This document shows, piece after piece, positions 1 to 10,650 of a stretch of DNA of 38,543 nt. Position 1 is the first letter of the stretch. Each line of letters opens with the position of its first letter. A model generated the notes under the pieces. The model saw nothing but the letters and a program-made list of their open reading frames with translations, made no database searches and was not told the DNA's origin. The stretch is from Mesostigma viride (taxonomy: Eukaryota; Streptophyta; Mesostigmatophyceae; Mesostigmatales; Mesostigmataceae): contig RPFO01002125.1 of the NCBI GenBank assembly GCA_009746045.1, positions 1-38,543 on the forward strand, written 5' to 3'. A program made the translations under genes and the position numbers.

Positions 1-252
1 ACGTAAGGGCCGGGGCGCCTCCGCTTCTTCTCATCTTTGAGAGCCCAGCGGACAAGATTTCGTTTCTCAGACGCCGCAAGCGGCTCGAGAAGACTCACTT
101 CACCCTTGACGACGACTTGACCCTGGCGCAGCAACAACGGCGACGGGAGCTATGGCCGACCTACCTCCAGCTCCGGCAGACCAAGGCGGGCCAGCCGGTG
201 TACTGGAAGGGGCGGCCATCTACGGGGTCCCCAACATCTACTGCTCCAACCT
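1..252 (+). pseudogene. LINE ORF1-like protein, C-terminal fragment
   Basis: Reading from base 3, the sequence encodes a short C-terminal block of the kind found in LINE ORF1 proteins with an RRM: a hydrophobic strand, then FLRRRKRLEK, then DDDLTLAQQQRRRELWPTYL, then a QPVYWKG end. The same block occurs on the minus strand at 25249-25500 in a longer ORF1-like gene. Compared with that copy, this one lacks one G in the G-run after QPVYWKG (about 215-220), so the last residues shift frame and stop early. The 5' part lies outside the window. Family assignment rests on the RRE/LWP-type C-terminal pattern I recognise from LINE ORF1 proteins; no ORF2 (endonuclease/RT) follows, so this is a fragment. 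Confidence 0.55.
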
Positions 253-782
253 AGGGCCATTGCTGGTACTTTTGACGTCATGAAAGCAGCGTTTTGGACT
301 AGTGGAATATGATGTTACAGCATAAAAAGTCCATTTTATCATGAATGAACATGGCCAACAAACCCAAGTGCCCCTAAATTTCTCAATATTTGTAGAGAAA
401 TGCTACTTCTCATAATTAAAACCTGCACAAATGCACAATTGGGGCATGCATGTGAAAGTTTGAAGTACAAATTCACAATGAGGTTTTACATTTTTCAATT
501 AATAATGGTATCTCATTCTTCAATCAATCAATTTGCAATTGTCCAAACAATTTATTCATTTCATACATGTCCGAATATGTTGAAAGAACACATGCAAGTG
601 CTCAATCAGCGTGGACCCCTTGGACGCGCCCCACCATATATACATTGGACACGTCACCCCAACTAAGTACTAAACTGCCCAAAGTCACGGTAACTGATCC
701 AACTACTATGTACATCTGCATTTCTCCACGTTGCGGTGGGCAATTACGTGCAAAACGCGATTTCGTGCAAAGTCCTCGCCCA
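253..782. repeat. Gene-free stretch with dispersed AT-rich repeat, copy A
   Basis: No gene seen. Bases about 290-530 resemble 19170-19410 in the same orientation: shared blocks include TTTTATCATGAATGAA, AGTGCCCCTAAATT, GGGCATGCATGTGAAAGT and AATGGTATCTCATT. The rest, to the stop of the next gene at 783, is presumed 3' flanking sequence of the minus-strand gene. Confidence 0.6.
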
Positions 783-1477
783 TCATCGCTTGCCAGGTCG
801 ATATGAAGGAATGTTGTCCCAGCTGGCGCCTTCCTTCAGGAGAGTAACATGTTCTCTAGCGAACTTCAGAGGGAAACGAAACTTTTGCTCGCACTCATTA
901 CTCCAACCGAGGTCGTGCCCTTCATCAAACCATCTGATCACCACCTTCTCCCTCTCTTTGCCCAGGAGGGTGCCAAAGAGCAGAAAATCTTCCTTCTTGG
1001 GGTACTTGTGCTCCCAGTTTATGCACACCTGGTCTACCCATGTCGAAGTCCAACCTCCGCGAGTCAGTTTCGCGCCATCCATAAAGCGCATCCGGACGTC
1101 CGGCCGAACGTCCCTGATTCGTTTTTCGGCCGTCGCATCTCTGCCCTGACCACCACCCTTCTGCGGCTGTGCAGGTTCGTCGGCACCCTCCGTCTCCTGC
1201 CCCGCCCCTCCCCTGCCCCCTCCCCGACGTTTTGCCTTCTGCCCCTGCGCAGCCGCCGCCTCTGCCATCAACTCTTCGTACGTTTTTTCTGGCTGACCGC
1301 ACGGTAAGGCTGGTGCGTCGGCTGGTGCGTTGGGTGGGAGGGAGGCCCCTCCCGCCCCCGGTTGTGCAACTGGTTCGCCGACCGCGGCCTGGCCAACAAC
1401 ACGGCCGGCCTCTCCGGACACAGTCCCAGACGCGGATCCACGGGGAAACCGAACTGGAGTTTCTTCTTCGCCTTTCC
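783..1477 (-). CDS. Terminal exon of an uncharacterised multi-exon gene
   Basis: Last exon (l) of the minus-strand gene. It opens after a TTACGTGCAG acceptor at 1478-1481 with two bases that complete the glycine codon split with exon k (3341-3687), so phase is kept across a 1.86-kb intron. The reading frame runs about 231 codons to a stop at 783. The N-terminal half is low-complexity, rich in Gly, Ala, Pro and Arg. The C-terminal half (from DVRPDVRMRF on) is compact and aromatic-rich, with WVDQVCINWEHKYPKKEDF and RWFDEGHDLGW, and looks folded. I do not recognise the family. Other strand and frames here are also open but lack this phase continuity. Confidence 0.6.
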
Positions 1478-1592
1478 CTGCACGTAAGCACATGCCAATT
1501 AACATGAATACGGAAGGGTCGTGTGAGAAATCAATGAAGCCATGGACTGATGCAAAAAAACTTATGTAGAAATATATTAAGGTACTTATTAA

Positions 1593-3310
1593 CTCGTCGT
1601 CTGTCTCTGGTCCTAATTTTAGGACTGAGTTCAACTCAGTCCTAATTTTAGGACCTAATTTTGAGGTTTTGTAGAAAATTCGCCCCAGTCGGAATATTTG
1701 GCAGAAAATTTTTCTCAAAATTTATTCAAATACTACTTGAAAAGATCTTTCTTGGACATATTTTTGGGATTTTTTTGGATTTGGTTTGGGCGGCTAACCG
1801 TACGGTGAAAGTACAGGTGGTAAGGGTACATTTTCACGCAAAACGTGAGTTCCGGAAATGCACGACCTAGCCATGGCGGCTTGCGCCCATGCATGCAGTT
1901 TACGTTTTCGGACGATTTTGCGGGCCAAACCCAGGAAATAGATTTTTTATGTCCTAAAGATGATACAAGTGAATTTTAGCCTCGCGGGGATGCGATTTAC
2001 TGGGTGTCGGCACTGTTCTTGCTGGAAAAATCTGCGATTAGGCAGGTCGACGGAATGGATTACTACAATTGATTCCCGGATCAAATCGAAGGGTTTATAG
2101 GTTTCTTTATACCTTTTATCATGTATTGTCGTAGATTAAGTCTAGTGGCAGTAAAGATTTGATGATTTCGACCACTCTGTCACGTCATGGTTTGTGTGCC
2201 GCAAAGTGCCACTTTTGCAGGCACCGCCTGGGCCAAGGTAACGCCAGCCGTGCCAGGTAAAGCTGGAATATCGCTGCTTCATCGTTTCTTGGTATTCTTA
2301 CATGAGTTTAAGCTTGCGATGCGCTGTCAGTTTTGAGTCTTGCTGCTCTTTCTTGACCGTTGCCTGCCCCTCTCTAAAACCATCTTTTTAGATGATCTTA
2401 CCAGGCATTTGCCTTACCGTAGCATGGCTGTACAAGGTTTTAGGTGCTGAATGGGTTAAAACACTTTCATAGATGTTAGTTATTCTCTTGCTATGTTCAT
2501 ACTGCATGATTGTGTGGTCATGGGCTGCGTCAAGGGTACTGTCAAGCTTATACGGGTGAGTGAAAAATCTTGGTGATAAACCACTGTGATCATGTGCCAG
2601 CAGGTATGTTGGCCATGTCATGGCAAGGTAATACAGTTTTATCCATGTCCATTCTTGTAAAGAACAATTAAATGTGACTAACCTACCCATTATATCGGTG
2701 GTTATTACTTATAATACATCCCTTTGTAGCTACGTATCCATACGCATTCCCTACATGTATGCATAGGCTTTCACACATACTAAGGTACAATATAACTGCA
2801 TTATGATGATGCAAGTATGTTTTCCTATTATGCCTGAAGGGAAATGGGCTGATTGACATGGTTTGTGGCCACGCTACTATGAAGTATGACCGCACTTACA
2901 TGCTTGCAAATTGCTAGCATGGCCCAGTCCTATGTATAGGACTGGCAGTATTTGGCGTGTTTCAGGCAGTGCCAGTGGCCAAATTGAGTCCAGTTTTTTG
3001 CCACAGGTCAAGAACTATATTGTTTACATGCCTGTATTTTTTTAACATGAATATGGAATTTATTCAATTTTTGCCACTCATGCTTCCACACAAAAATGCA
3101 AATTCGCCGACGGTGCCATACATCCATGTAATTTTTAGGAGTTTGGGTCAAGTTTTCACTGATGTAGTATTTTTGCCAGCAAGAGGACATCAAATACTCC
3201 ATAGACCCACATCTAAGCATCTTTAATGGACCCCCCACCTAGTCACTACACACGGTTGAAAAAGGTCAACTCAGTCCTATTATTAGGACTGAGTTGGGAC
3301 AGACGACGAG
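1593..3310. mobile_element. TTAA-flanked terminal-inverted-repeat element, 1,718 bp (copy 1)
   Basis: Both ends carry a perfect 13-bp inverted repeat (CTCGTCGTCTGTC at 1593-1605; its complement at 3298-3310) flanked by TTAA at 1589-1592 and 3311-3314. Just inside each end lies a palindromic hairpin built on GTCCTAATTTTAGGAC and GGACTGAGTT. No transposase frame is seen, so it is probably non-autonomous. TTAA duplication is typical of piggyBac-like elements, but the termini do not start with the usual CCY, so superfamily is uncertain. It sits inside the intron between exons k and l of the minus-strand gene. The core is AT-rich and otherwise featureless. Confidence 0.75.
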
Positions 3311-3340
3311 TTAAACTCGTTTATTGAAAATGAAATTTAC

Positions 3341-3687
3341 CGGCCGAATGTACCGTTGGAGCGTGGAAGGGCATCCTTCGTGGACGCATGGTGTCACCCA
3401 AACCCGCGGTCAATTCGGTATAGTATCCGGCCGATGTCCCTGGTGGCGCCTCAACATCGACCACCTCAGTCGGGCGCATCAATCCGGCAAACGCCGGCCC
3501 TCCACCTGAGACTTTCGGCGGACCCTCCACGTTACGAGCCTCCAAAAACCTCTTCTGCAGTGGGGTGCTCGCAACAAAATCCGTGTCAGCCGACGGCTCC
3601 GGATCGTCATCCTCATTCAGCAGTATCGTGTTCGGGCATTGCTCCATCCCCGTCGAGCGGGGGGCAAAGTCATCACAACCGTCCTTC
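3341..3687 (-). CDS. Internal exon (k) of the uncharacterised gene
   Basis: The exon is bounded by a CGTCGTCAG acceptor (3688-3690) and a GTAAAT donor (3340-3335). The open frame gives about 115 residues, including an acidic stretch NEDDDPEPSAD, a VASTPLQKRFLEARN helix-like segment and EVVDVEAPPGTSAGYY. It ends on the first base of a glycine codon completed by the next exon at 1477, which supports the model. No known domain recognised. Confidence 0.5.
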
Positions 3688-4176
3688 CTGACGACGGTAC
3701 GGGATCGTCACCCAGACCCAAAGAAACCGAGGCGAGGGCGGGGGTCCCCTCAACCGGGGGTCCCCATGAATCCTGACGAGGCCTCATTCCCATCTGTCGG
3801 ACACGACCGCCTCCCGTAAATCGGGAACGCCCGCCGGCGCTACCAGTAACAGGCCGCGAGCCTGCTTCCTGCTGGCGATCCCCATCCTCATCACAGATAC
3901 GCCCGCCGGCGTTACCAGTAACAGGCTGCGAGCCTCCTTCCTGCTGGCGATCCCCCTCCTCATCACAGATACGCCCGCCGGCGTTTCCAGTAACAGGCCG
4001 CGAGCCTCCTTCCTGCTGGCGATCCCCCTCCTCATCACAGATACGCCCGCCGGCGTTTCCAGTAACAGGCCGCGAGCCTCCCTCCCGCTGGCGATCCCCC
4101 TCCTCGTCACAGATACGCCCGCCGGCGTTTCCAACGACAGGCCTCGAGTCTCCTTCACCAGCACGCTGGCGCTTAC
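3688..4176 (-). repeat. Probable intron with a 72-bp tandem array
   Basis: Between a GTAAGC donor (4176-4171) and the acceptor at 3688 lie about five units of exactly 72 bp. Each contains the intron 20-mer on the minus strand (GAAACGCCGGCGGGCGTATC), with copies at 3824, 3896, 3968, 4040 and 4112. Because 72 is divisible by 3, the array is open in several frames and would encode a 24-residue repeat (ETPAGVSVMRRGIASRKEAR). I favour intron because of the splice signals and because the same 20-mer fills other introns of this gene. The phase at this donor could not be reconciled with exon k, so a translated repeat domain remains possible. Confidence 0.5.
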
Positions 4177-5998
4177 CTCCCCCCTGTTGTCTTCATCCCC
4201 CCCCATTGTCTCCTCACGCGAGCCTCCATCACCCCGACGGCGCTTTTTCCCTCCCCTTCCATCTCCTCCCCCGTCCCTCTCCCCCTCCCCCCTCCTCCCT
4301 CCTCCCCATCCCCTTTCTCCCCCTCCGCCTGCCCCCACCCATCCCGGGCGGGTGCCCCTCAGCAATATCCTCCTCCCCGTCCTCCTCCTCCCCCTCTTCC
4401 TCCTTCTCCTCCTCATCCTCCTCCTTCTCATCCTCATCCTCATCCGCCTCCCCCTCTTCCTCCTTCTCCGAATCATCATCCTCATCAGACGAAGAATCGT
4501 CGTCGGAAAAGTAGGCGAGGCCTTCCCACCCATCTAAATCAAGCCAATATTTGATAAGGCGGACCAGGCGCTTCCACCGGCGGATATGGGCGGGCTCCCC
4601 GAACACCAGCAGAACTCTGCAGGGTGCCCTAAAAAGGGCGTTGGTCATCTTGTCAACCACATCCCACACGACCGGGCTCAAATGCGAGGAGGGTTTGGGA
4701 ATGTGGCGCTCCTCCGGAATGCAGTCTGGGTCCCACTTGCGCAGGTTCCTCCACTTCTCGTTGCTGTCAGCTGCCAGGTCCAGCACAGCAAACGCCTGGT
4801 CCTTCAGCGACCGAGGAATTTTGTCAGACCCCGTGCACAACTCGTCCACCACCTTCGTCACCACCAGATCCTTTCTTTTTTCGTTTTCCTTCCATGTCAT
4901 TGTCCTGTATGCGATCCAGTCGGATCCCATCCTCACCCCCTTCCAATCGCTGTAGGCTTCCAACCTGTCCCGCCACCCCTTCTTGGCCTTGGTAGTCCCC
5001 TCCTCCGCCGCCTCCTCGACCTCCTTCTCGACCTCCGCCGCCGCCTCCTGGCACACCCAGCAGATGTTTGGTCTTCACACCCAAATCGTCATACAAATGA
5101 CGGGGGTGGGAAGCGAGCAGCCCTCTCGGGAACTTCCAGTCCTTCTGGTCGACCACTTTCCTTTTAGCCGGCGGAAGGTCCCTCAGCGTGAGAATGATCG
5201 CCCTCGTGGCCGTGACGATCACCCGCCAAAAGTCTCTGGTCAGGCGGCAGTCGGCGATGAACTTGGTGGCCTCCACGTCGAGGTCGGTGCCCTTCAGCTT
5301 CACGCCAAACACGTGCTCCCTCACCATTACGGGGTCGAAAGTCCCGTTTAGTTGTCTGCAGGAGCCAATCAGCTCGGGGTTCTCCAGGAACTTGATGTGG
5401 GCGAATTGCTTTGCCGCCTCTATCAAATTCTTGGCGACTTCCATTATTTTTATCAGGTTGCTGGGAGGGGCCTCACAGGACATGATCGGCGCTTGGATCA
5501 GGCTGTCGAAGTACTGGAAACTCGCAAGTTCCCGATGCGCGGTGAAAATGGACAGTTCGTGCGCCTTGTCTTTAGGGCGCGTGTCAAGGAAGTCTTGCCG
5601 AGCCGCGATATCCTGTGCGATCGCCGGCTTGCCGTCGACAGCGGGCTTCAAAGGGTCCTCACACCAGAACAGCCAGCGCTGCATGAAGTTCTTCTGGTCC
5701 GGCCCCCACTTGTCCGTCTCTTCAGCCCCCCTGCCTTGTCGCCTGCGCCGTCCCCTTCGGCCTTGGCTTGCTCTCCTTTCTGCCAAAAGGGCTTCACAAT
5801 CGCCCAGATCTTGCCGTACAGAGGAGTTGGGATAGACACGCCCTTCCCTCTCTTGAGGGGTCCATATGCCTGGTAGGCCCGGTGCACATCCCCCAGCGCT
5901 GAGCCCCACGTTGCCTTGGCTTGGGCTGTGTCCTCGGCGTTCATGGCGTTCCCGAGCTGCCTGACAACTTCGATCTGATCGCCGACTGCTTTGGAAAC
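4177..5998 (-). CDS. Large exon (j) of the uncharacterised gene, frameshifted
   Basis: Starts after a GATGCAG acceptor (5999-6002) in the same phase as exon i. The first frame (VSKAVGDQIEVVRQLGNAMN...) runs to a C6 tract at 5726-5731, where the frame must change by one base to continue as ETDKWGPDQKNFMQRWLFW and a long globular region (TAHRELASFQYFDSLIQAP, LTRDFWRVIVTATRAIILTL). A second shift near 5055 leads to an EEAAEEGTTKAKKGWRDRLE helix, a hydrophobic RVLLVFGEPAHIRRWKRLVR segment, and a very acidic Asp/Glu tract at about 4380-4510. I do not recognise the protein. The shifts lie in homopolymer or GGC-repeat tracts, so sequencing error or pseudogene decay are both possible. Confidence 0.55.
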
Positions 5999-6254
5999 CT
6001 GCATCGCCGTAGGGCAACAACGCGCAGAGACACATCGATAGTCCTCCCAAATAAGCACAACTCAACTGAGAACAAGAATACGACTGACAGAAACGCCGGC
6101 GGTCGCATCTTGACAAAAATATGGCATACTAAGGTGGAACATGAAAACCCCTTATAGAAACGCCGGTGGTCGCATCTTTACCAAACTAATGGCATACTGA
6201 AAATAACACGAGAAAACCACTTATAGAAACGCCGGCGGTCGCAACTTGGCTTAC
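5999..6254 (-). repeat. Intron with three tandem ~68-bp units carrying the 20-mer
   Basis: Donor GTAAGC at 6254-6249, acceptor GCAG at 6002-5999, phase 0 on both sides. The 20-mer GAAACGCCGGCGGTCGCAAC and variants lie on the plus strand at 6090, 6157 and 6226, spaced 67-69 bp, each followed by a similar AT-rich segment (ATGGCATACT...). The first copy after the donor begins only about 5 bases inside the intron. Confidence 0.75.
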
Positions 6255-7430
6255 CTTCTCTTCACGGATCTGCCACCAGGTCGGCAGGATGGTCTCACCC
6301 TTGAGCATCTGCACGTCCACCCCCCCGAATTTCTTCCAATCCATTGCCCACTCCTCCAGCTTCTCCGCGGCCACGGTCTTCGTGACTTCCTGCTCCTTCC
6401 CTCCCCGCGCAACGACCCTTAGCTTTTCCGCCTTCATGAAACCGTTCAGCATTGCCTGGTACCACACAGATCTTTGGTCCACCGTCATATTTGGGGCGAC
6501 CAGTTCGAATTTCACCGATTTGATGAGTGTGGTAAAGTGGTTCCCGTCCAGCACGAGAAAGCCGCAAATGGCTGGCGGCAACAATGGCTTCTTCTCGAGT
6601 GGAGCCATCTCCCAGGCGGACTTGCACAAACTGTCCAAAAGCGCGGCCTTTCTCACGTCCACGGAGTCCAGCACATCGGCCCGTCCTGTCAGAACCTTGG
6701 TGGAAGCAGCTTCGGCCATCTCCTTGGCCGAGCTCGTTCGCAGGTAGATATCAATCTCTTTGTCAGTCATTGCGCGAGCGTAGCCAGCCTTCATTGTCCG
6801 TCCCCCCATCTCCCCGAAAAGTTGCGCGACCTGACGCTGGGTGTTCTCGTTTTTCATCCACTCATGAAAAGTGTTGGGGAACCGGTCAGCCAAAAACTGG
6901 AACGAGTACCGCCACACAGGAATCACCAGCTTGTCGTGGCCGTAGTCGGACTCCGAACTGGCAAAAATGGTGGCGTTCTGCTCGCCTCTCGACAGATGCA
7001 AGTCTCGTGCGAGGAGCTTCTGAGGCCCAACGAACAGGTTCCTTGTCCACACCCGATTTCGATGCACCAAGGCTTTGGACATCTCATCGAGGTCCCGAGG
7101 CTGAACGGCAAGCTCCTGCCGCAACCGTTTGCCCTTCGCGATCTCATCGTTCACATCCAGGATGTCATCATCATCCTGCGACACCGGGGACTTCTCCCAT
7201 TTCTCAAGCAGAGACACGGGAGCATCCGCAACCTCCACCTCCTTTCCTTTCCCCTTTCCCTTCAGCGCCTTCCCCTTGTAGGTCGCAAGTGCTTCGGAGA
7301 GTCCCTTCTGGTGTTCGTCGACGGCAGCAGTCCACGTACTATCTATTTTCATGTTCTCGCGGCGCGCGTGCTGGTCGAGGCTGATTGAGTACAGGATGGC
7401 CGCGTGGGTCGCCCTCTCGGCCTGCACGTA
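6255..7430 (-). CDS. Exon (i) of the uncharacterised gene, 392 codons
   Basis: A single uninterrupted frame from a CACTGCAG acceptor (7431-7436) to a GTAAGC donor (6254), phase 0 at both ends. It encodes about 392 residues: an N-terminal helix (ERATHAAILYSISLDQHARR), a Lys/Gly-rich linker (YKGKALKGKGKGKEVEV), an acidic patch (SQDDDDILDVNDE), then a mainly helical region (LVHRNRVWTRNLFVGPQKLL; VIPVWRYSFQFLADRFPNTF; GYARAMTDKEIDIYLRTSSA; WEMAPLEKKPLLPPAICGFL). This is the best-preserved coding part of the gene. No catalytic motif or known family recognised. Confidence 0.7.
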
Positions 7431-8015
7431 CTGCAGTGATGCGAAAAAATCAGGAAAGCATAACCAAAAGGAATAAAGTAAATGTCGATTGAGAAACGCC
7501 GGCCGTCGCAACCTACATGAAACCTGAACCTCAACATCAAAGCCCCCCTCACAACAGAGGTACACTCGGCTCATTTCCCTCAACCGTGATGCGAAAAAAT
7601 CAGGAAAACATAGTCAAAAGGAAGTAAGTGTCACACTTAAGAAACGCCGGCCGTCGCAACCTACATGAAACCTGGATCTCAAGAAGCCCCCTCACAACAG
7701 AGGTACACTTACCTCATTCCCCTTAACAATGATAGGAAAAAATCAGGAAAGCATAACCAAAAGGAATAAAGTAAATGTCACACTTGAGAAACGCCGGCCG
7801 TCGCAACCTAGATGAAACCTAAACCTCAAGATCAAAGCCCCCCTCACAACAGAGGTACACTTGGCTCATTTCCCTCAACCATGCGAAATCAGGAAAGGAA
7901 GTAAGTGTTAGTCAAAAGGAAGTAAGTGTCACACTTAAGAAACGCCGGCCGTCGCAACCTACATGAAACGTGGACCTCAAGAACAAAGCCCCCCTCACAA
8001 CAGAGGTAGACTTAC
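7431..8015 (-). repeat. Intron made of four tandem ~147-bp units
   Basis: Bounded by donor GTAAGT (8015-8010) and acceptor CTGCAG (7436-7431), phase 0. It consists of four units about 147-151 bp long. Each has the 20-mer (GAAACGCCGGCCGTCGCAAC at 7493, 7641, 7788, 7939 on the plus strand), a CCTCACAACAGAGGTA block and a copy of the exon-end sequence GGTTGAGGGAAATGAG. One unit (about 7710) even keeps an intact GTAAGT donor after that block. Confidence 0.8.
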
Positions 8016-8521
8016 CTCATTCCCCTCAACCGCTGCTGCTTCAGCCGCTTTCTTCGACCCCTTCGCGATCTTCGGAGACTTGTCCCGGCGGGCATCGTGT
8101 TCCTTCAACATCTTGATCAGAGTCTTGGCGTCCGCCATCGTCACCGTCTTCAGTTTACACTTCCTCTCCTTCCTTTGCCCTCGAACAGGTTCTCCTGCAT
8201 CCACTTTATCAAGGCCTTGGCGCTCGGGATCTCCTCAGGCTGTGTGGCTCCATCGGGCGCGCACGCATTCTTCACGATCAACTCAGCGACTTGATGGAGA
8301 GTCATCATCTGGTTCCGTACCTCAGGTGGGGCTGTTTCCGTTCTCACCTCGGCCACAACCCGCTTTGCTAACGTCCTCAGTTTATAAGCATCCGCTTGCT
8401 CCTTAAAGCGTGTCATTTTCGCAGTATCGCCGTCGCTTCCACCCGCGCCCTCTGACACAGGCTCACGGACAGCGATAGCCCCCTCTCCCTGGAGATTTGC
8501 CCCACCCTGACGACCGGCTTC
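8016..8521 (-). CDS. Exon (h) of the uncharacterised gene, one frameshift
   Basis: Opens after TTCTTGCAG (acceptor 8522-8525) in phase with exon g and closes at a GTAAGT donor in phase with exon i. The first frame includes QEAGRQGGANLQGEGAIAVR and a helical segment (EQADAYKLRTLAKRVVAEVR). Around 8165-8185, in a purine-rich GGCAAAGGAAGGAGAGGAAG tract, the frame must shift by one base to continue as a helix (VTMADAKTLIKMLKEHDARR) followed by a lysine-rich SPKIAKGSKKAAEAAA tail. Function unknown. Confidence 0.55.
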
Positions 8522-8645
8522 CTGCAAGAACATTATCAACGGAAGATTTTTAATGTAAGAAAAGTGTAGAGAAACGCCGGCCGTCGTAACTCTGTCAATT
8601 GAGGACGAACCTAAACTTTCAATTTGTAAGTCAACGGTAACTTAC

Positions 8646-8726
8646 CCTTCCCCCCTCTGCAGTGGAACCACCGTAAGATCCACTTCCCCTCCTCTCACCG
8701 CCCTCTTGCTGCTCGAACGGACTTCC
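8646..8726 (-). CDS. Small 27-codon exon (g)
   Basis: Exactly 81 bp between TTTTTTACAG (acceptor 8727-8730) and donor GTAAGT (8645-8640), phase 0 on both sides, no stop. It encodes a Gly/Ser/Glu-rich linker (GSPFEQQEGGERRGSGSYGG). The downstream intron (8645-8522) holds one 20-mer at 8571. Confidence 0.6.
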
Positions 8727-8853
8727 CTGTAAAAAAAGCAAACGCGATTGTCGATTAACAAGAAAAAAATTACTACAAAAATAAACAAGGATATACGCAC
8801 GCAAACCATTTCATTACAAGTAAACCGGAGAGGAATCTGACGCACTCATGTAC

Positions 8854-8910
8854 CTGGGTGCTTCCCGCCATTGAGCGGGCTTCTCTTGCACCCACATCCT
8901 CTTGCCGGCC
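8854..8910 (-). CDS. Small 19-codon exon (f)
   Basis: 57 bp between GTTCGCAG (acceptor 8911-8914) and a GTACAT donor (8853-8848), phase 0 on both sides (GRQEDVGAREARSMAGSTQ). It joins exon e to exon g without a stop. The flanking introns (9030-8911 and 8853-8727) do not show the 20-mer. Confidence 0.55.
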
Positions 8911-9030
8911 CTGCGAACATTTCAACGGAAAGTAAAAATCCGCTTAGTTGTCGGAAATGACATTTCTGGCGAATATTGCAAAAAAATGCTTATGTATTTC
9001 ACGACATCAATTAAATGGGCAGAGACTTAC

Positions 9031-9692
9031 GAAGATCGACCCGCCACCTTCCAAATTGCTCGGCGTCATTTCGAAAACTTCTTCTTCCCCTGCATCGACC
9101 CCCTTCCCCCTTCCCCTTGGCCGCGGCGGGGGCATATCGCCCGTCGCGACCGGCTTGGAAGTCGCGGGGGGATCCCTTGCGGTTGAGGGCACTGCGGCCG
9201 ACTCGTGCACACTCTCCCCCCTCTTTTGGGCTACTGCGGCAGGCGCGGCATGGGAGGGCGCGGCGGCTACTGTCGGATTCTGAGCCAACCGAGCCAACCT
9301 TAGCTCCTGCTGGAGCATGGTTTCGATACGAGGCATGAATTGCTTTTGGAGAGATAAGGCACCTTGGCGACTTCAGGTTTGTCATTAAGGATGTCTTGGT
9401 ACAGCGCGATTGCTGTTCACGAGTGCCATTCGCGAGTCGCTGAAACCGCTCAATCTGAGACGCGCAACCGGATCGTCCACCATCTCACGACCACCGTGGT
9501 ACTCATCCTTCCCAGTGACCGCGGCAAAGCTGACACCAGATTCCACCATTGGGGGCGGCGTGCCCTCCCTTGCACGCTTGTGAGGAGGCTGTTGTGAGGA
9601 GGCGCCTTGGGCCTGAACTGGTTGCCCTTCAGACCCTTCCCCCTAGGGGGAGAGTCGCCGACCACCTGCGATGTAGGGCCGCCCTTTTCCAT
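9031..9692 (-). CDS. Exon (e) of the uncharacterised gene, several frameshifts
   Basis: Opens with ATG directly after a TTGTTGCAG acceptor (9693-9696) and ends at a GTAAGT donor (9030-9025). Recognisable coding blocks lie in different frames in the right order: MEKGGPTSQVVGDSPPRGKG, then PMVESGVSFAAVTGKDEYHG, then ERFQRLANGTREQQS, then LYQDILNDKPEVAKV, then a coiled-coil-like PRIETMLQQELRLARLAQNP and a Pro/Ala/Gly-rich tail ending GGGSIF. At least four 1-nt shifts are needed, so either this copy is decaying or the assembly has indel errors here. Confidence 0.45.
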
Positions 9693-9960
9693 CTGCAACA
9701 ACAAAACAAAAAAATTGGAAAAATCATACGAGTCAGCAGGAAGATGCGCCCCACGTCGCAACTCAATACAAAAAATGCATCATTATGTCAAGGTACAAAC
9801 AACGTTATAATTCAGAATGAACAGAGATTCATAACAAGAGAACGACGCACTAAAAGATGCGACCGCCGTCGCAACTTTCGTCAATTCACTCTCTATACAA
9901 ACAACTCTATGTCCCTCATAAAGAATCATTTGGCAAGGAAATGCAAAAAAATTCGGTTAC

Positions 9961-10650
9961 CAACTCCGTCGACCCATAAGTGGTTCGCGAATGGGAAATC
10001 GCTGCTGATTTTCGGTCGGGCCCTTCATGGTATTTTCGAAATCTCGAGGCAAGGTTGCGCGGAAGAGGGCCCTCCTTAATCATGCGTGCGATCGGACTGG
10101 CCATGGAAAGGGATAGCTGGTTCCTGGACTGCCTTGCACGGTCAACCATCTTGAAACTTCCCCTAAGAAGGAAATCAGACGTCAGACGGTTGAATATGCG
10201 TACGTCAAGATTTGACCAACCCATCATCCATTCAACCACCTTCTCCGCGGCATCATGGAAGACCTGGCTCTCATCCTCCATTCCTCCAGACCCAAACACA
10301 CAATCGGCCGTGTTGTCGTCGTGCCTCCTAAGGCGAATGTTCACGTCCTCTTTGTCATCATCCATTTCCGACAGCCGAATTACAGCCCTTTTGGCTCCGT
10401 CCACTCCATCCTCAAGAAGGACGTCCATCTGCGCCCCTCCCACACAATTGTTGTCAACGTATTGTTGCAGATGACGGGAAATCATGTCCTTTCCGAAAGC
10501 TACGATGTGTTCCCCACACAGACCCATGTCGGTAATTGACAGCTTTTTACATTTCCTATCCCGGCACTTCTTTTCGGGATCCTTCTCAAAAATCCGGAAA
10601 ACAGCGTCCTGATATGGACGTCCCCTTATGTCGACCGTCAGACTGGACAT
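9961..10650 (-). CDS. Exon (d): small zinc-finger-like module plus helical region
   Basis: One open frame of 230 codons between a GTTTCGCAG acceptor (ATG follows directly at 10650) and a GTAACC donor (9960-9955), phase 0. Residues about 28-48 show CRDRKCKKLSITDMGLCGEH, that is C-x4-C-x10-C-x2-H, similar to short plant CCCH-type fingers. The rest is acidic then helical (DESQVFHDAAEKVVEWMMGW). Exon a (11705-12246) has the same finger layout and a similar downstream CVxG...AE...W pattern, so the two appear to be tandem paralogous modules. Function unknown; DNA or protein binding is only a guess. Confidence 0.6.

Noticed and set aside
4187-4537. Plus-strand Pro/Ser/Leu-rich frames
   Set aside because: Antisense shadow of the Asp/Glu-rich tract of exon j on the minus strand.
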